Below are positions 34,017 through 42,522 of a stretch of 64,000 bases of DNA, piece by piece. Numbering within the stretch: position 1 is the first letter of the stretch; every line of letters begins with the position of its first letter. The stretch is from contig NZ_FTPQ01000001.1 of assembly GCF_900156435.1 (NCBI RefSeq), positions 124,001-188,000 on the forward strand. Direction: 5' to 3'. The notes below the pieces were generated by a model, which saw nothing but the letters and a program-made list of their open reading frames with translations, searched no databases and was not told the DNA's origin. A program made the position numbers and the translations under genes. Source of the DNA: Microbacterium sp. RU1D (GTDB taxonomy: Bacteria > Actinomycetota > Actinomycetes > Actinomycetales > Microbacteriaceae).

Positions 34017-34106
34017 CGTCCACTCTCATCACGGTGGTCCTCTCGCGACAAAGCCTTGACACCGACCGGCCGGCGGACAGTGGATGCCGCTCGTCGGCGC
34101 CGCGGC

Positions 34107-35276
34107 TCAGCGGCGGCGGAGCACGCGGCGGCGGACCACGGCCTCCAGCCGCGCGATCTGCACGAGAAGCGACGGGAACGACGCCGACAGACCGGTGCGC
34201 GGCAGCCGGTCGAGCGCCGGCTCGTCGCCGGGCAGGGCCGCCTGCTGCCCGCGCACGAGCCGTCGGATCGCGTTCAGCAACGCCATCGGGTGGGTGTCGA
34301 GGGCGCTGTGTCCGTTGTGGAGGCGCACGAGCGTGGCATCCGGAGCCGCGGCGACCACCCGCTCGGCGATCGTCGGCGGCGTGCGCAGGTCGCGGTCGCC
34401 CGAGAGCACGACGAGGGGCCAGTCGAATGCGCGCACGGCCGCGCGCAGGTCGTACGGCTCGCCCGCGAACGCCGGGTAGCGCGGGGCGAGGGGCAGGTAG
34501 GTGCGCACCGGGTCGAGCGGGTGACCGTCGAGGGCGCCGCCGTATCCCAGCTCGCGGAAGGCGATCGTGCCCACGAGGTCGAACTCGTAGATGTGCGGGA
34601 TGTCGGCGATCTCGGCATCGCGGGTGGCGTAGGCGGTCAGCGCCCGCCAGGCGAGACCGGGCTCGTGCCGCACGAGCGGGTGGACGAGGTCGGTCCCGCC
34701 GAGTTCGTACGCGGCGCGGACGACGTCGAGCACGATCCGCTCCGAGACCCCCGCGGCAACGAGACGCCGGACCCCGCGCGCCATGTCGTCGTCGGCATCC
34801 CAGAACAACGTCCGCACGGCTGCGCGCTCGACATCGACGTCGTGGGCCGTCTGCAGGGCCGAGTCGAGCAGCATCGACGCGACCCGTTCCGGATGCCGGG
34901 CTCCGAACGCCATCGCGAGATAGCTGCCGTACGAGGAGCCGACGATGACCGCGCGGTCGACGCCTTCCGCGTCGAGCACCGCCGCGATGTCGTCGAGCAC
35001 CGCCGTGATGCGCATCGCCGCGGGCGGGAGCGGGCGGCCGTCGAGGTCGCGGCGGGAGCGTCCGACCCCGCGGTGCTCGACCATGATCAGGTCGAGCCCG
35101 CCGCGGGCCGCTCGCCGCCGCAGGCCGCGGTAGGGCAGAACCGACGCCAGCCCCGGACCCCCGGGGATGACCACGACGGGGGTCGCCCCGCGCGGGCCCG
35201 ACCGCACATACGCCAGGTCGAAGGCGGGCGCCGCGTCGGAGGCCGGACGCCGGAGGGACCGCAGGCTCTCGCGCAT
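34107..35276 (-). CDS. Alpha/beta hydrolase (proline iminopeptidase-like)
   Basis: A 389-residue serine hydrolase. VVIPGGPG (residues 35-42) is the oxyanion HGGPG-like motif and EHRGVGRS the strand-4 motif of the S33 peptidase group; the nucleophile is in GSSYGS (113-118), Asp in SGDRDLRTPP and His in NGHSAL. The group includes proline iminopeptidases and tripeptidyl aminopeptidases. No signal peptide. TAGCGT lies six bases before the ATG (35288-35283), so the transcript is likely leaderless. Monocistronic and divergent from the molybdopterin protein gene. Confidence 0.88.
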   Translation of the reverse strand: MRESLRSLRRPASDAAPAFDLAYVRSGPRGATPVVVIPGGPGLASVLPYRGLRRRAARGGLDLIMVEHRGVGRSRRDLDGRPLPPAAMRITAVLDDIAAVLDAEGVDRAVIVGSSYGSYLAMAFGARHPERVASMLLDSALQTAHDVDVERAAVRTLFWDADDDMARGVRRLVAAGVSERIVLDVVRAAYELGGTDLVHPLVRHEPGLAWRALTAYATRDAEIADIPHIYEFDLVGTIAFRELGYGGALDGHPLDPVRTYLPLAPRYPAFAGEPYDLRAAVRAFDWPLVVLSGDRDLRTPPTIAERVVAAAPDATLVRLHNGHSALDTHPMALLNAIRRLVRGQQAALPGDEPALDRLPRTGLSASFPSLLVQIARLEAVVRRRVLRRR

Positions 35277-35426
35277 GCGTGAACGCTACCGGTGGGTGTC
35301 GCGGTCGTGGCCGGTGGCATCCGGATTCTCTGCCGCGTCATGCAAAGTCCGAATGAGCGGTCCGGTGACGGATGCCGGTTGGCTGTGAGTTCCGCCGCGG
35401 TCGGCGCCCGCGCGCCCGGTGCTGCC

Positions 35427-35439
35427 TAGGCTCCGAATC
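35427..35439 (+). promoter_or_regulatory. Leaderless promoter of the molybdopterin protein
   Basis: TAGGCT (35427-35432) followed by seven bases and the GTG start at 35440. The same TAGGCT plus seven bases precedes the large PutA-like gene at 59409. No convincing -35 is visible. Confidence 0.6.
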
Positions 35440-36993
35440 GTGGCTCCCGCTTCTTCCCGCACCCGCGATCTCCCGGCCGTCGTCGCGGGGATCGCCGCCA
35501 CCGTGCTCGGGGCCGGGCTCGGCGAGCTTGCCGCAGCGATCGTCGCACCCTCGGCGAGCCCCTTCGCGGTGATCGGGGGCGCGATGATCGACCTCGCCCC
35601 GGCGTGGGCGAAGGACCTGGCCATCGACCTCTTCGGCACCGGCGACAAGGCCGCGCTGCTCGTGGGGATCGCCGTCCTGCTGCTCGTGGTCGCCGGGTCG
35701 GCCGGGGCGCTCGAAAACCGTCGTCCGCCGTGGGGACGCGTGGTGCTCGCGGGCCTCGGCGCGCTCGGCGCCGTCGTCTCGATGACGCGCGCCGACGCCG
35801 GGCTGCTGTCGCCAGTGCCCTCACTGATCGCGGGAGCGGGAGCGGCGGTCGTCGGCGCCCTGCTGATCGGCCGCCTGCGGCGTCCGCCCCGGCGCGCAGT
35901 AGCCGACGGTGCGCCCGCCGAGGAGGGCATCACCCGCCGCGGCGTGCTCGCGCTCTCGGGCGTCGCCGTCATGGCCGGCGCCCTCGCCGCCTTCGGATCG
36001 GTGGCGCTCAGCGGCGGCGCCCGCGCGATCAGCGCCGTGCGCTCGGCCCTGCGCCTGCCGCAGCCCGTCTCCACGACGACGGTTCCGGATGCCGCCGACC
36101 TCGGCATCGAGGGGCTCTCCCCCGTCATCACCCCGTCGGCCGACTTCTACCGCATCGACACGGCCCTCGTCGTGCCCCAGGTCGACCCCGCGACCTGGAC
36201 GCTGCGCGTGCACGGCCTGGTCGAGCAGGAGGTGGTGCTGCGCTGGGATGACCTCGTCGCCCTGCCGCAGCAGGAGACGGTGGCCACGCTCGTGTGCGTC
36301 TCGAACGAGGTCGGCGGTTCGCTCATCGGCACCGCCCGGTGGCTCGGCGTGCCGATCCGCGACATCCTCGCCCGGGCGAAACCGACCGCCGAGGCCGACA
36401 TGGTGCTCTCGCGCTCGGTCGACGGGTTCACGGCATCAAGTCCCCTGGAGGCGCTCACCGACGAGCGCGACGCCCTCCTCGCGATCGGCATGAACGGCGA
36501 ACCTCTGCCGATCGAGCACGGATTCCCCGCGCGTCTGGTCGTGCCGGGGCTCTACGGATACGTCTCGGCGACGAAGTGGGTGAGCGAGCTCGAGGTCACG
36601 CGCTTCGACCGCGCCCAGGGGTACTGGACCCCGCGCGGGTGGTCGGAACGCGGACCGGTGAAGCTGCAGTCGCGCATCGACGTCCCGCGCGCGGGTGCCC
36701 GCGTGGAGGCCGGCTCGACCATGATCGCCGGGGTGGCGTGGCACAACCACGTCGGCGTGGCAGGGGTCGAGGTGCAGATCGACGACGGCCCGTGGCAGCC
36801 GGCCACGCTCGCGAGCGCGATCTCGGCCGACACGTGGGTGCAGTGGAGCCTGCCGTGGGAGGCGACCAGCGGCCTGCACACGGCACGCTGCCGCGCGATC
36901 TCGGCCGACGGCAGCACGCAGACGTCCGACGTCGCCCCTCCCGCCCCCGACGGCGCGACGGGTTGGGACGAGGCGACGATCTCGGTCGCCTGA
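35440..36993 (+). CDS. Molybdopterin-dependent oxidoreductase, sulfite oxidase family, membrane-anchored
   Basis: A 517-residue protein. Four or five N-terminal transmembrane segments span about residues 10-190 with RRPPRR and TRRGVLALSGVAV (a twin-Arg-like stretch) before the last helix; then an extracytoplasmic sulfite-oxidase-type Mo-cofactor domain (CVSNEVGG, with the Mo-ligand Cys at residue 286; GYWTPRGW near the domain end) and a C-terminal Ig-like dimerisation domain (RIDVPRAGARV to DEATISVA). It should oxidise or reduce an extracellular small molecule; homologues resemble YedY and sulfite oxidase. GTG 35440 is chosen from the promoter position. Confidence 0.88.
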   Translation: MAPASSRTRDLPAVVAGIAATVLGAGLGELAAAIVAPSASPFAVIGGAMIDLAPAWAKDLAIDLFGTGDKAALLVGIAVLLLVVAGSAGALENRRPPWGRVVLAGLGALGAVVSMTRADAGLLSPVPSLIAGAGAAVVGALLIGRLRRPPRRAVADGAPAEEGITRRGVLALSGVAVMAGALAAFGSVALSGGARAISAVRSALRLPQPVSTTTVPDAADLGIEGLSPVITPSADFYRIDTALVVPQVDPATWTLRVHGLVEQEVVLRWDDLVALPQQETVATLVCVSNEVGGSLIGTARWLGVPIRDILARAKPTAEADMVLSRSVDGFTASSPLEALTDERDALLAIGMNGEPLPIEHGFPARLVVPGLYGYVSATKWVSELEVTRFDRAQGYWTPRGWSERGPVKLQSRIDVPRAGARVEAGSTMIAGVAWHNHVGVAGVEVQIDDGPWQPATLASAISADTWVQWSLPWEATSGLHTARCRAISADGSTQTSDVAPPAPDGATGWDEATISVA

Positions 36994-37102
36994 CCCACGC
37001 TCCGAACACGGATGACCGCCCCGGCGCAGCCGGGTGCGAAGGCGATGGCAGCCGGCGCGTCCGCGGTCAGGCGTCCGACAAAAGGGTCGGAGTCCGCCGA
37101 AA

Positions 37103-37159
37103 AACGCTCACTGCACCGGGAAACGCCCGCAGCAGACGTTTCCCGGTGCAGCGCGCGTT
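37103..37159. terminator. Extended hairpin between convergent genes
   Basis: A perfect 15-bp stem CTGCACCGGGAAACG (37111-37125) with its complement (37137-37151), 11-base loop; outside it AACGC (37103-37107) pairs with GCGTT (37155-37159) across symmetric 3-base internal loops. Likely terminates both the molybdopterin gene and rocD. The remaining bases of the gap (36994-37181) show no gene. Confidence 0.75.
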
Positions 37160-37181
37160 CATCGCCCAGGGATTGGCCGAG

Positions 37182-38399
37182 TCAGGACCCCAGCACGTGC
37201 TTGAGCTGCTCGACCGCCCAGTCCAGCTCGGTCGCGCGGATCGTCAGCGGCGGCGCGATGCGGATCGTCTGACCGTGCGTGTCCTTCACGAGCACGCCGC
37301 GCGCGAGGAGCTTCTCCGCGATCTCGCGGCCGGTCCCCACGGCGGGGTCGATGTCGACCCCGGCCCACAGCCCCGCGATGCGCACCGCGGTGACCCCGTG
37401 GCCGACGAGCGTCCGCAGGTTCTGCTCGAGGTGCGCGCCCAACGCCTTCGCGCGGGTCTGGAACTCTCCGGATGCCAGCATCTCGACGACCCGCAGCCCC
37501 ACGGCCGCGGCCAGCGGGTTGCCGCCGAAGGTCGACCCGTGCTCGCCGGGACGGATGACGCCCAGCACGTCCTCGTTCGCGACGACCGCCGACAGCGGCA
37601 GGATGCCACCGCCCAGCGCCTTGCCGAGCAGGTACACGTCGGGGACGACGCCCTCGCGATCGCACGCGAACGTCTCGCCCACCCGCCCGAGACCCGACTG
37701 GATCTCATCCGCGATGAACAGCACGTCGTTCGCGGTGCAGATCTCGCGCACCCGCTGCAGGAAGCCCTCGGGCGGCAGCACGACCCCGGCCTCGCCCTGG
37801 ATGGGCTCGAGGAGCACCGCGGCCGTGTTCTCGTCGATCGCGGCGGCGATGGCATCCGCGTCCCCGTAGGGCACGTGCACGAAGCCCGGCGCGTACGGAC
37901 CGAAGTCGTCGTGCGCGGTGGGGTCGTCGCTGAAGCCGACGATCGTGGTGGTGCGGCCGTGGAAGTTGCCGTTGGCGACGATGATCGTCGCGGCATCCGG
38001 GGCGATGCCCTTCGTGCGGTAGCCCCAGGCGCGGGCGACCTTGATGCCGGTCTCGACGGCCTCGGCCCCCGTGTTCATCGGCAGGACCAGGTCTTTGCCG
38101 CACAGCTGCGACAGCGCCGAAGCGAACGGGCCCAGCTTGTCGTTGTGGAACGCACGGCTGGTGAGCGTCAGGCGGTCGAGCTGCTCGCGGGCGGCGGCGA
38201 GGATCGCCGGGTGCCCGTGACCGAAGTTCAACGCCGAGTAGGCCGACAGCAGGTCGAGGTAGCGCCTGCCCTCGACGTCGGTGACCCAGACGCCCTCGGC
38301 GCGCGCGGCGACGACCGGCAGCGGGTGGTAGTTGTGCGCGACGTGCGCTCCCTCGGCGGCGATGAGCTGCGCGCCGAGGTCGTCGACGGCGGTGCTCAT
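37182..38399 (-). CDS. rocD: Ornithine--oxo-acid transaminase
   Basis: A 405-residue class III PLP aminotransferase. NTGAEAVETGIKVARAWGY binds the cofactor phosphate, FIADEIQSGLGR holds the Asp pairing with the pyridine nitrogen, and the PLP lysine lies in LLGKALGGG; FGGNPLAAAVG follows. These blocks fit ornithine aminotransferase, which converts L-ornithine and 2-oxoglutarate to glutamate-5-semialdehyde and glutamate. ATG 38399 overlaps the ddaH stop (ATGA), so the pair breaks down arginine-derived compounds. Confidence 0.92.
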   Translation of the reverse strand: MSTAVDDLGAQLIAAEGAHVAHNYHPLPVVAARAEGVWVTDVEGRRYLDLLSAYSALNFGHGHPAILAAAREQLDRLTLTSRAFHNDKLGPFASALSQLCGKDLVLPMNTGAEAVETGIKVARAWGYRTKGIAPDAATIIVANGNFHGRTTTIVGFSDDPTAHDDFGPYAPGFVHVPYGDADAIAAAIDENTAAVLLEPIQGEAGVVLPPEGFLQRVREICTANDVLFIADEIQSGLGRVGETFACDREGVVPDVYLLGKALGGGILPLSAVVANEDVLGVIRPGEHGSTFGGNPLAAAVGLRVVEMLASGEFQTRAKALGAHLEQNLRTLVGHGVTAVRIAGLWAGVDIDPAVGTGREIAEKLLARGVLVKDTHGQTIRIAPPLTIRATELDWAVEQLKHVLGS

Positions 38400-39274
38400 C
38401 GGGTGCCGCCGCGCAGCTCCAGCGTGCAGCACTTGATCCCGCCGCCGCCGAGCAGCAGCTCGGACAGGTCCACCATGACGGGGGTGTAGCCGCGCTCGCG
38501 CAGCTGCGCCTCGAAGCCCACCGCGCGCGGGGAGATGATGACGTTCTTGCCGTCGCTGGCAGAGTTCAGGCCGAACACCGAGCCGTCGGCATCGGAGACC
38601 CGGATGGCATCCGGGAAGCGCTCGCGCAGGATCGCCTGGCTGCGCTCGTCGAACGCGTTCGGCAAGTAGGCGATGTTGGCCTTGTCGACGCCGCCGGGCC
38701 CCTCGACCGGGTCGAGCACGGCGAGCGCGGTGTCGAGGTGGTAGAAGCGCGGGTCGGTGAGCGTCAGCGACACGACCTCGCGCGAGAACACCTCGCCGAC
38801 CTCGCGGTGGCTGTCACCCGTCGAGCGGAAGCCCGTGCCCGCGAGGATCGTGTCGCCGACGAGCAAGAAGTCACCCTCGCCCTCGTTGACCTCGACGGGC
38901 TCGGCGACCTCGAAGCCGTTGGCCGCGAACCAGTCGATGAACGCGGGGGCCTCGGCGGCCCGCTCGCGGAAGCGGAACTTCGGGCCGTAGGCGATGCCGT
39001 CGATCACGAAGCCGCCGTTGGCGGTGTAGACCATGTCGGGCAGGCCCTCGAGCGGGTCGATCAGCTCGATCTCGTGGCCGAGCGACACGTAGGTGTCGTA
39101 GAGCGCCTGCCACTGCTGCACGGCGAGGTCGGTGTCGGTGGGGCGCGAGGGCTCCATCCACGGGTTGATGCTGTAGCTCACCGTGAAGTGCGAGGGCTTG
39201 CACATGAGGTACCGGCGGTGCTGCTGGACGCGCTCGGTCGTCGCCTCGGTGGCGGTGGCGGGGGTAGCGGACAT
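38396..39274 (-). CDS. ddaH: Dimethylarginine dimethylaminohydrolase-like amidinohydrolase
   Basis: A 292-residue protein of the pentein (amidinotransferase) fold. MCKPSHFTVSYSINPWM, YTANGGFVIDG, EGEGDFLLVGD, the catalytic His in RFYHLDTAL and the catalytic Cys near the C-terminus in GGIKCCTLEL are the family marks. It hydrolyses methylarginines, or in related enzymes arginine, to citrulline or ornithine-type products; its coupling with rocD suggests the product flows to ornithine and then glutamate semialdehyde. ATG 39274 has GAGGAGCAG upstream. Substrate (dimethylarginine or arginine) is not certain. Confidence 0.88.
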   Translation of the reverse strand: MSATPATATEATTERVQQHRRYLMCKPSHFTVSYSINPWMEPSRPTDTDLAVQQWQALYDTYVSLGHEIELIDPLEGLPDMVYTANGGFVIDGIAYGPKFRFRERAAEAPAFIDWFAANGFEVAEPVEVNEGEGDFLLVGDTILAGTGFRSTGDSHREVGEVFSREVVSLTLTDPRFYHLDTALAVLDPVEGPGGVDKANIAYLPNAFDERSQAILRERFPDAIRVSDADGSVFGLNSASDGKNVIISPRAVGFEAQLRERGYTPVMVDLSELLLGGGGIKCCTLELRGGTR

Positions 39275-39585
39275 CTCTGCTCCTCGGAGGAAAGGTGCGG
39301 CGGACGCTGTCCTGGGGCTCGGTGGCCCTTCGACCCGGAGGCGCCATTCCCATGGCACCGTGCGGGGAAAGGTCGGTCCGAGCACGCCGCGGCCATTGTC
39401 TCACGGGCGCGCGCGGGGACGCGCGGGCGCGCGAGCGGCCGGCGTCCGGCGATGCGCACGGACTCCGCGACATCCGGGCGGACCGGGCCCGAGGGTGCGC
39501 GAATCGGCGATCGTACGCGACCGCGCGATGTCTCACGGCGTCATGCGCCCCACTGCGATACCGGCGACATGGGAGGATGGCGGCG
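39275..39585. other. Divergent intergenic region of ddaH and mtnA
   Basis: 311 bases without a supportable gene. It must hold the promoters of ddaH and of the mtnA operon, but no clear -35/-10 pair stands out. It contains GACTCCGCGA (39460-39469) and CCGAGGGTGCGCGAATC (39488-39504), near-copies of blocks at 10424-10485, and a very GC-rich CGCGCG stretch near 39410-39440. GGGAGG (39571-39576) is the mtnA ribosome binding site. I recognise no SAM riboswitch. Confidence 0.6.
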
Positions 39586-40752
39586 ATGTCCGCCACGCTC
39601 GAGAATTCCGTCGTCCTCGACGAGGCCGCGGGCGTCGTCCGCATCCTCGACCGCCGCGTCTTCCCCTCCCGCGTGGAATGGGTGGATGCCACGACTCCCG
39701 ACGAGGTCGCGACGGCGATTCGCGACATGGTGACGCAGAGCTCCGGCCCGCTCTACGCCGCCACGGCCGGCATGGCCCTGGCCGCCCTCCAGGCGCGGGG
39801 GCTTCCCCTCGCCGACGCGCGGACCGCCCTCGGCCGCGCCGGTCGGGCCCTCGCCACCGCGCGTCCCACGAACGCGCACCCCCGCGACGCGGTCGCCCGC
39901 ATCCTCGCCGCCGGTCGCGACGCCGACGACACCGCGGCGCTGGTCGACGCCACGCTCGAGACCGCCGCCGCCGTCGACCGCGACTACCGCGAGGCCAGCC
40001 TGCGCCTGGGCCGGGCGACGCTGTCGCTCCTGCCGGAGGCGCCGCGCATCCTCACCCACTGCTGGGCCGATGCCTATCTGTTCGGGCTCGTCGCCGCCGC
40101 TCGCGAAGCCGGCCGCGAGATCGAGTGGATCGCGACCGAGACCCGCCCCTACCTGCAGGGAGCGCGCCTGACCGCGCACTCGCTGCGCGAGCTCGACCAG
40201 AAGGTCACCCTCATCACCGACGGCATGGCCGCGGCCGCCCTCGCCTCTCCGCGCGGGGTTGGTTCGGGCCGGATCGACGCCGTCGTGACCGCCGCCGACC
40301 GCGTCGCCCTCGACGGCTCCGTCGTCAACAAGGTCGGCACGCTCGCCCACGCAGCCGCCGCGGCGGCGTTCGGCATCCCGTACATCGCGATGGTCGAGGC
40401 CCCGGATCCTGCAGCGCCGACCGGCGACGACGTCGTGATCGAGGACCGCGACCCACACGAGGTGCTCGAGGTGTTGGGGCAGCGCACCGCGAGCCCGCTC
40501 GTGACCGACGCCTGGTACCCCGCGTTCGATGTGACACCGCCGCGCCTCGTGACCCGCATCGCGACGAGCCGGGGAACGTTCGAACCCGCGCGCGTCGGCG
40601 AGCACTTCGCCGCCGACGCCCATGCGCCGGTGCCCGCGTCCGCCGTCCTGCGTCGTCGCTCGCCCGAGCAGCCGGCGCCCGTGTCCGCCACCGTGCAGCC
40701 CGACACGATCTCCTTCCGTCCCGTCTCCCCCACTTCCGAGGAACCGTCATGA
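39586..40752 (+). CDS. mtnA: S-methyl-5-thioribose-1-phosphate isomerase
   Basis: A 388-residue protein of the eIF2B-like isomerase family. YAATAGMALAALQARG, the catalytic-Cys block ILTHCWADAYLFG, ETRPYLQGARLTAHSL and the Asp-containing TAADRVALDGSVVNKVGT correspond to the MtnA order. It isomerises methylthioribose 1-phosphate to methylthioribulose 1-phosphate. The usual THCNAG reads THCWAD here, a divergence also worth checking. ATG 39586 is nine bases after GGGAGG; the ATG at 39577 is too close. Its stop overlaps mtnC (ATGA), and the last 40 residues are a Pro/Ser-rich tail. Confidence 0.88.
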   Translation: MSATLENSVVLDEAAGVVRILDRRVFPSRVEWVDATTPDEVATAIRDMVTQSSGPLYAATAGMALAALQARGLPLADARTALGRAGRALATARPTNAHPRDAVARILAAGRDADDTAALVDATLETAAAVDRDYREASLRLGRATLSLLPEAPRILTHCWADAYLFGLVAAAREAGREIEWIATETRPYLQGARLTAHSLRELDQKVTLITDGMAAAALASPRGVGSGRIDAVVTAADRVALDGSVVNKVGTLAHAAAAAAFGIPYIAMVEAPDPAAPTGDDVVIEDRDPHEVLEVLGQRTASPLVTDAWYPAFDVTPPRLVTRIATSRGTFEPARVGEHFAADAHAPVPASAVLRRRSPEQPAPVSATVQPDTISFRPVSPTSEEPS

Positions 40753-41450
40753 CCCGCATCTCCGCCGACGTCGTCGTGCTCGACATCGAGGGCACCACCA
40801 GCGCCGCAGGGTTCATCCTCGGCGACCTCTACGACTACGCCCGCCCGCGCCTGGACGAGGTCCTCGGCCGCGACGACGACACCGTGCGCGCCGCCCGCGC
40901 CGACGCGATCGCCGAGACGGGGCTGGATGCCGACGCCACCGACGCCGAGGTCGCCGAGGCGCTGCGCGGGCTCATGGCATCCGACGTGAAGTCGACGCCG
41001 TTGAAGACCCTGCAGGGCATCATCTGGGCGGAGGGCTTCGCCGCCGGCGAGATCCACTCGCAGTTCTTCGACGACGTCCCGCCGCGCCTGCGCGCCTGGC
41101 ACAAGGACGGCATCCGCCTCGCCGTCTACTCCTCGGGCTCGATCGCCTCGCAGGTGCCGTGGTTCCGTCACGCGCCGCAGGGCGATCTGACCGTGCTCGT
41201 CGAGGACTTCTTCGACACCGTCAGCGCCGGACCGAAGAAGGAGTCGGGGTCGTACGACCGCATCGCCGCGGCCCTCGGCGTCGAACCCGGCCGCGCGCTG
41301 TTCCTCACCGACCACCCCGACGAGGTCGCCGCCGCCCTCGCGGCCGGTTGGCAGGCCGTCGCGCTGGACCGCGCCGGGGAGCCGTGGGCCGGCTCCGACT
41401 TCGCAGCGGATGCCGTGGCTTCCTTCGACGAGATCGAGATCACCCGATGA
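40749..41450 (+). CDS. mtnC: Acireductone synthase (enolase-phosphatase E1)
   Basis: A 233-residue HAD-superfamily enzyme. VVLDIEGTTSAAGFI (the DIEGTT variant of the HAD nucleophile motif, Asp12 and Glu14), VYSSGSIASQ (motif II) and DTVSAGPKKESGSY with the motif III lysine are typical of MtnC. It enolises and dephosphorylates 2,3-diketo-5-methylthiopentyl-1-phosphate to acireductone in methionine salvage. It overlaps mtnA at its start and mtnB at its end by ATGA, showing tight coupling. Confidence 0.94.
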   Translation: MTRISADVVVLDIEGTTSAAGFILGDLYDYARPRLDEVLGRDDDTVRAARADAIAETGLDADATDAEVAEALRGLMASDVKSTPLKTLQGIIWAEGFAAGEIHSQFFDDVPPRLRAWHKDGIRLAVYSSGSIASQVPWFRHAPQGDLTVLVEDFFDTVSAGPKKESGSYDRIAAALGVEPGRALFLTDHPDEVAAALAAGWQAVALDRAGEPWAGSDFAADAVASFDEIEITR

Positions 41451-42079
41451 AGCTCCCCCTCGCTACCCGCGTGCAGGAGGCCGGTGCCGCCCTCGCCGCC
41501 GAGGCCTCGCGGTTCTCGGGCTACGGCTGGATGCGCGGCACCTCCGGCAACCTCTCCGTCGTGCTCGACCGCGACCCGCTCGTGCTGGCGGTGACCGCGT
41601 CGGGCCTCGACAAGTCGGAGCTCACCGACCGCGATGTCGTGCTGATCGGCGCCGACGGGGAGGCCCTCGACGCCGACGACCCGCGCCCGCCGTCGGCCGA
41701 GGCGGGGCTGCACGCCCACATCGCCGCGCGCACGGGCGCCGCAGCGGTGTTCCACGTCCACGCCTTCGACGCGGTCGTCGCCGGGCATCGGTGGCCGCAG
41801 GGCGTCGAGATCCGCGACATGGAGATGCTCAAGGGCATCGGCCACCGCGCCCACGACGAGACGGTGACGATCCCGGTGATCGCCAACGACCAGGACATGC
41901 GCGTCGAGGCCGCCCGCTTCGACGACATTTACGTCGAAGCCACCGCCGAGGTGCCCGAGGTGCCCGCGCTCATCGTCGCGAACCACGGCATGTACGCCTG
42001 GGGTGTCGACGTCGCCGCGGCCCGCCGCCACCTCGAGATCACCGAGTGGCTGCTGCGCTTCACCGTCGCGACGCGCTGA
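41447..42079 (+). CDS. mtnB: Methylthioribulose 1-phosphate dehydratase
   Basis: A 210-residue class II aldolase-fold enzyme. MRGTSGNLSVVLD is the phosphate-binding block, PSAEAGLHAHI holds the catalytic Glu and VFHVHAFDAV the zinc histidines, with the third His in IVANHGMYAWG or HLEITEWL. It dehydrates methylthioribulose 1-phosphate to the diketo compound used by MtnC. It is the last gene of mtnA-mtnC-mtnB, followed by two palindromic repeats and no further gene. Confidence 0.92.
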   Translation: MKLPLATRVQEAGAALAAEASRFSGYGWMRGTSGNLSVVLDRDPLVLAVTASGLDKSELTDRDVVLIGADGEALDADDPRPPSAEAGLHAHIAARTGAAAVFHVHAFDAVVAGHRWPQGVEIRDMEMLKGIGHRAHDETVTIPVIANDQDMRVEAARFDDIYVEATAEVPEVPALIVANHGMYAWGVDVAAARRHLEITEWLLRFTVATR

Positions 42080-42179
42080 CCCGACGGCATCCGGCGCGCG
42101 ACGCCCCGGCGTCCCGGTGCGCATCGCTCCGGCGTCCCGGTGCGCGCCGCACGAGCGCAGCTCGCCGCCGAGCGACGCT

Positions 42180-42256
42180 GCGCAGCTGAGAAACGCCGAT
42201 CCTGACGAGACACGCGGCGAGACGCCGTGTCTCGCGACAGACAGCGTTTATCGGCG
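42180..42256. repeat. 77-bp palindromic repeat, copy 1
   Basis: A nested hairpin: CGAGACACG and CGTGTCTCG form the inner stem, AACGC... and GCGTT at the edges the outer stem. It is largely the same sequence, of equal length, as copy 2 at 42361-42437. It lies 100 bases after mtnB and may act as its terminator. Confidence 0.7.
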
Positions 42257-42360
42257 ACGGCCCCGAGCCGATGCCGCGCCCGGCGCGCCGCGCCGCGCAC
42301 CGGCAGGCCGCGCGCGCACCGGCACGCCGCGCGCCACGTTGCGCCCGTCCTACTGACGCC
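42257..42360. other. GC-rich spacer between the two palindromic repeats
   Basis: 104 bases rich in CGCGC and CACCGGCA words (ACCGGCA at 42299-42305 and ACCGGCACGCCGCG near 42318). I see no gene or protein-coding signal. The whole mtnB-mtnK gap (42080-42522) holds only this spacer, the two repeats and similar low-complexity GC-rich sequence. Confidence 0.5.
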
Positions 42361-42437
42361 GCGCAGCTGATAAACGCCGCGCGTTGCGAGACACGCGGAG
42401 AGACGCCGTGTCTCGCAAGGAACAGCGTTTATCGGCG
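42361..42437. repeat. 77-bp palindromic repeat, copy 2
   Basis: GATAAACGC near the left edge pairs with GCGTTTATC at the right (42427 region), and GCGAGACACG pairs with CGTGTCTCGC inside, giving a long nested hairpin. Copy 1 (42180-42256) differs mainly in the junctions between stems. It lies 86 bases before the mtnK stop, so it may serve as the terminator of the minus-strand operon. Confidence 0.7.
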
Positions 42438-42522
42438 CGGTGCGCGCCGAGCTGCTCGAGGCGCTGCGCGCCGCACAGCGCAGCGCATGAGGGCACCGGC
42501 ACGCCGCGACTGACTGGATGCG

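Noticed and set aside
31847..35282. Long plus-strand open frames opposite the GT2/deacetylase/ACAD operon
   Set aside because: Arg-rich shadow of GC-rich coding DNA; no motif or binding site.
36994..37181. A small gene between the molybdopterin protein and rocD
   Set aside because: No frame with a start, binding site and reasonable composition; the gap is filled by a terminator hairpin.
39275..39585. SAM or related riboswitch before mtnA
   Set aside because: I recognise no conserved riboswitch core; the leader from the likely start is short.
42180..42437. CRISPR array
   Set aside because: Only two copies, strongly self-palindromic, one spacer of 104 bases, and no cas genes.
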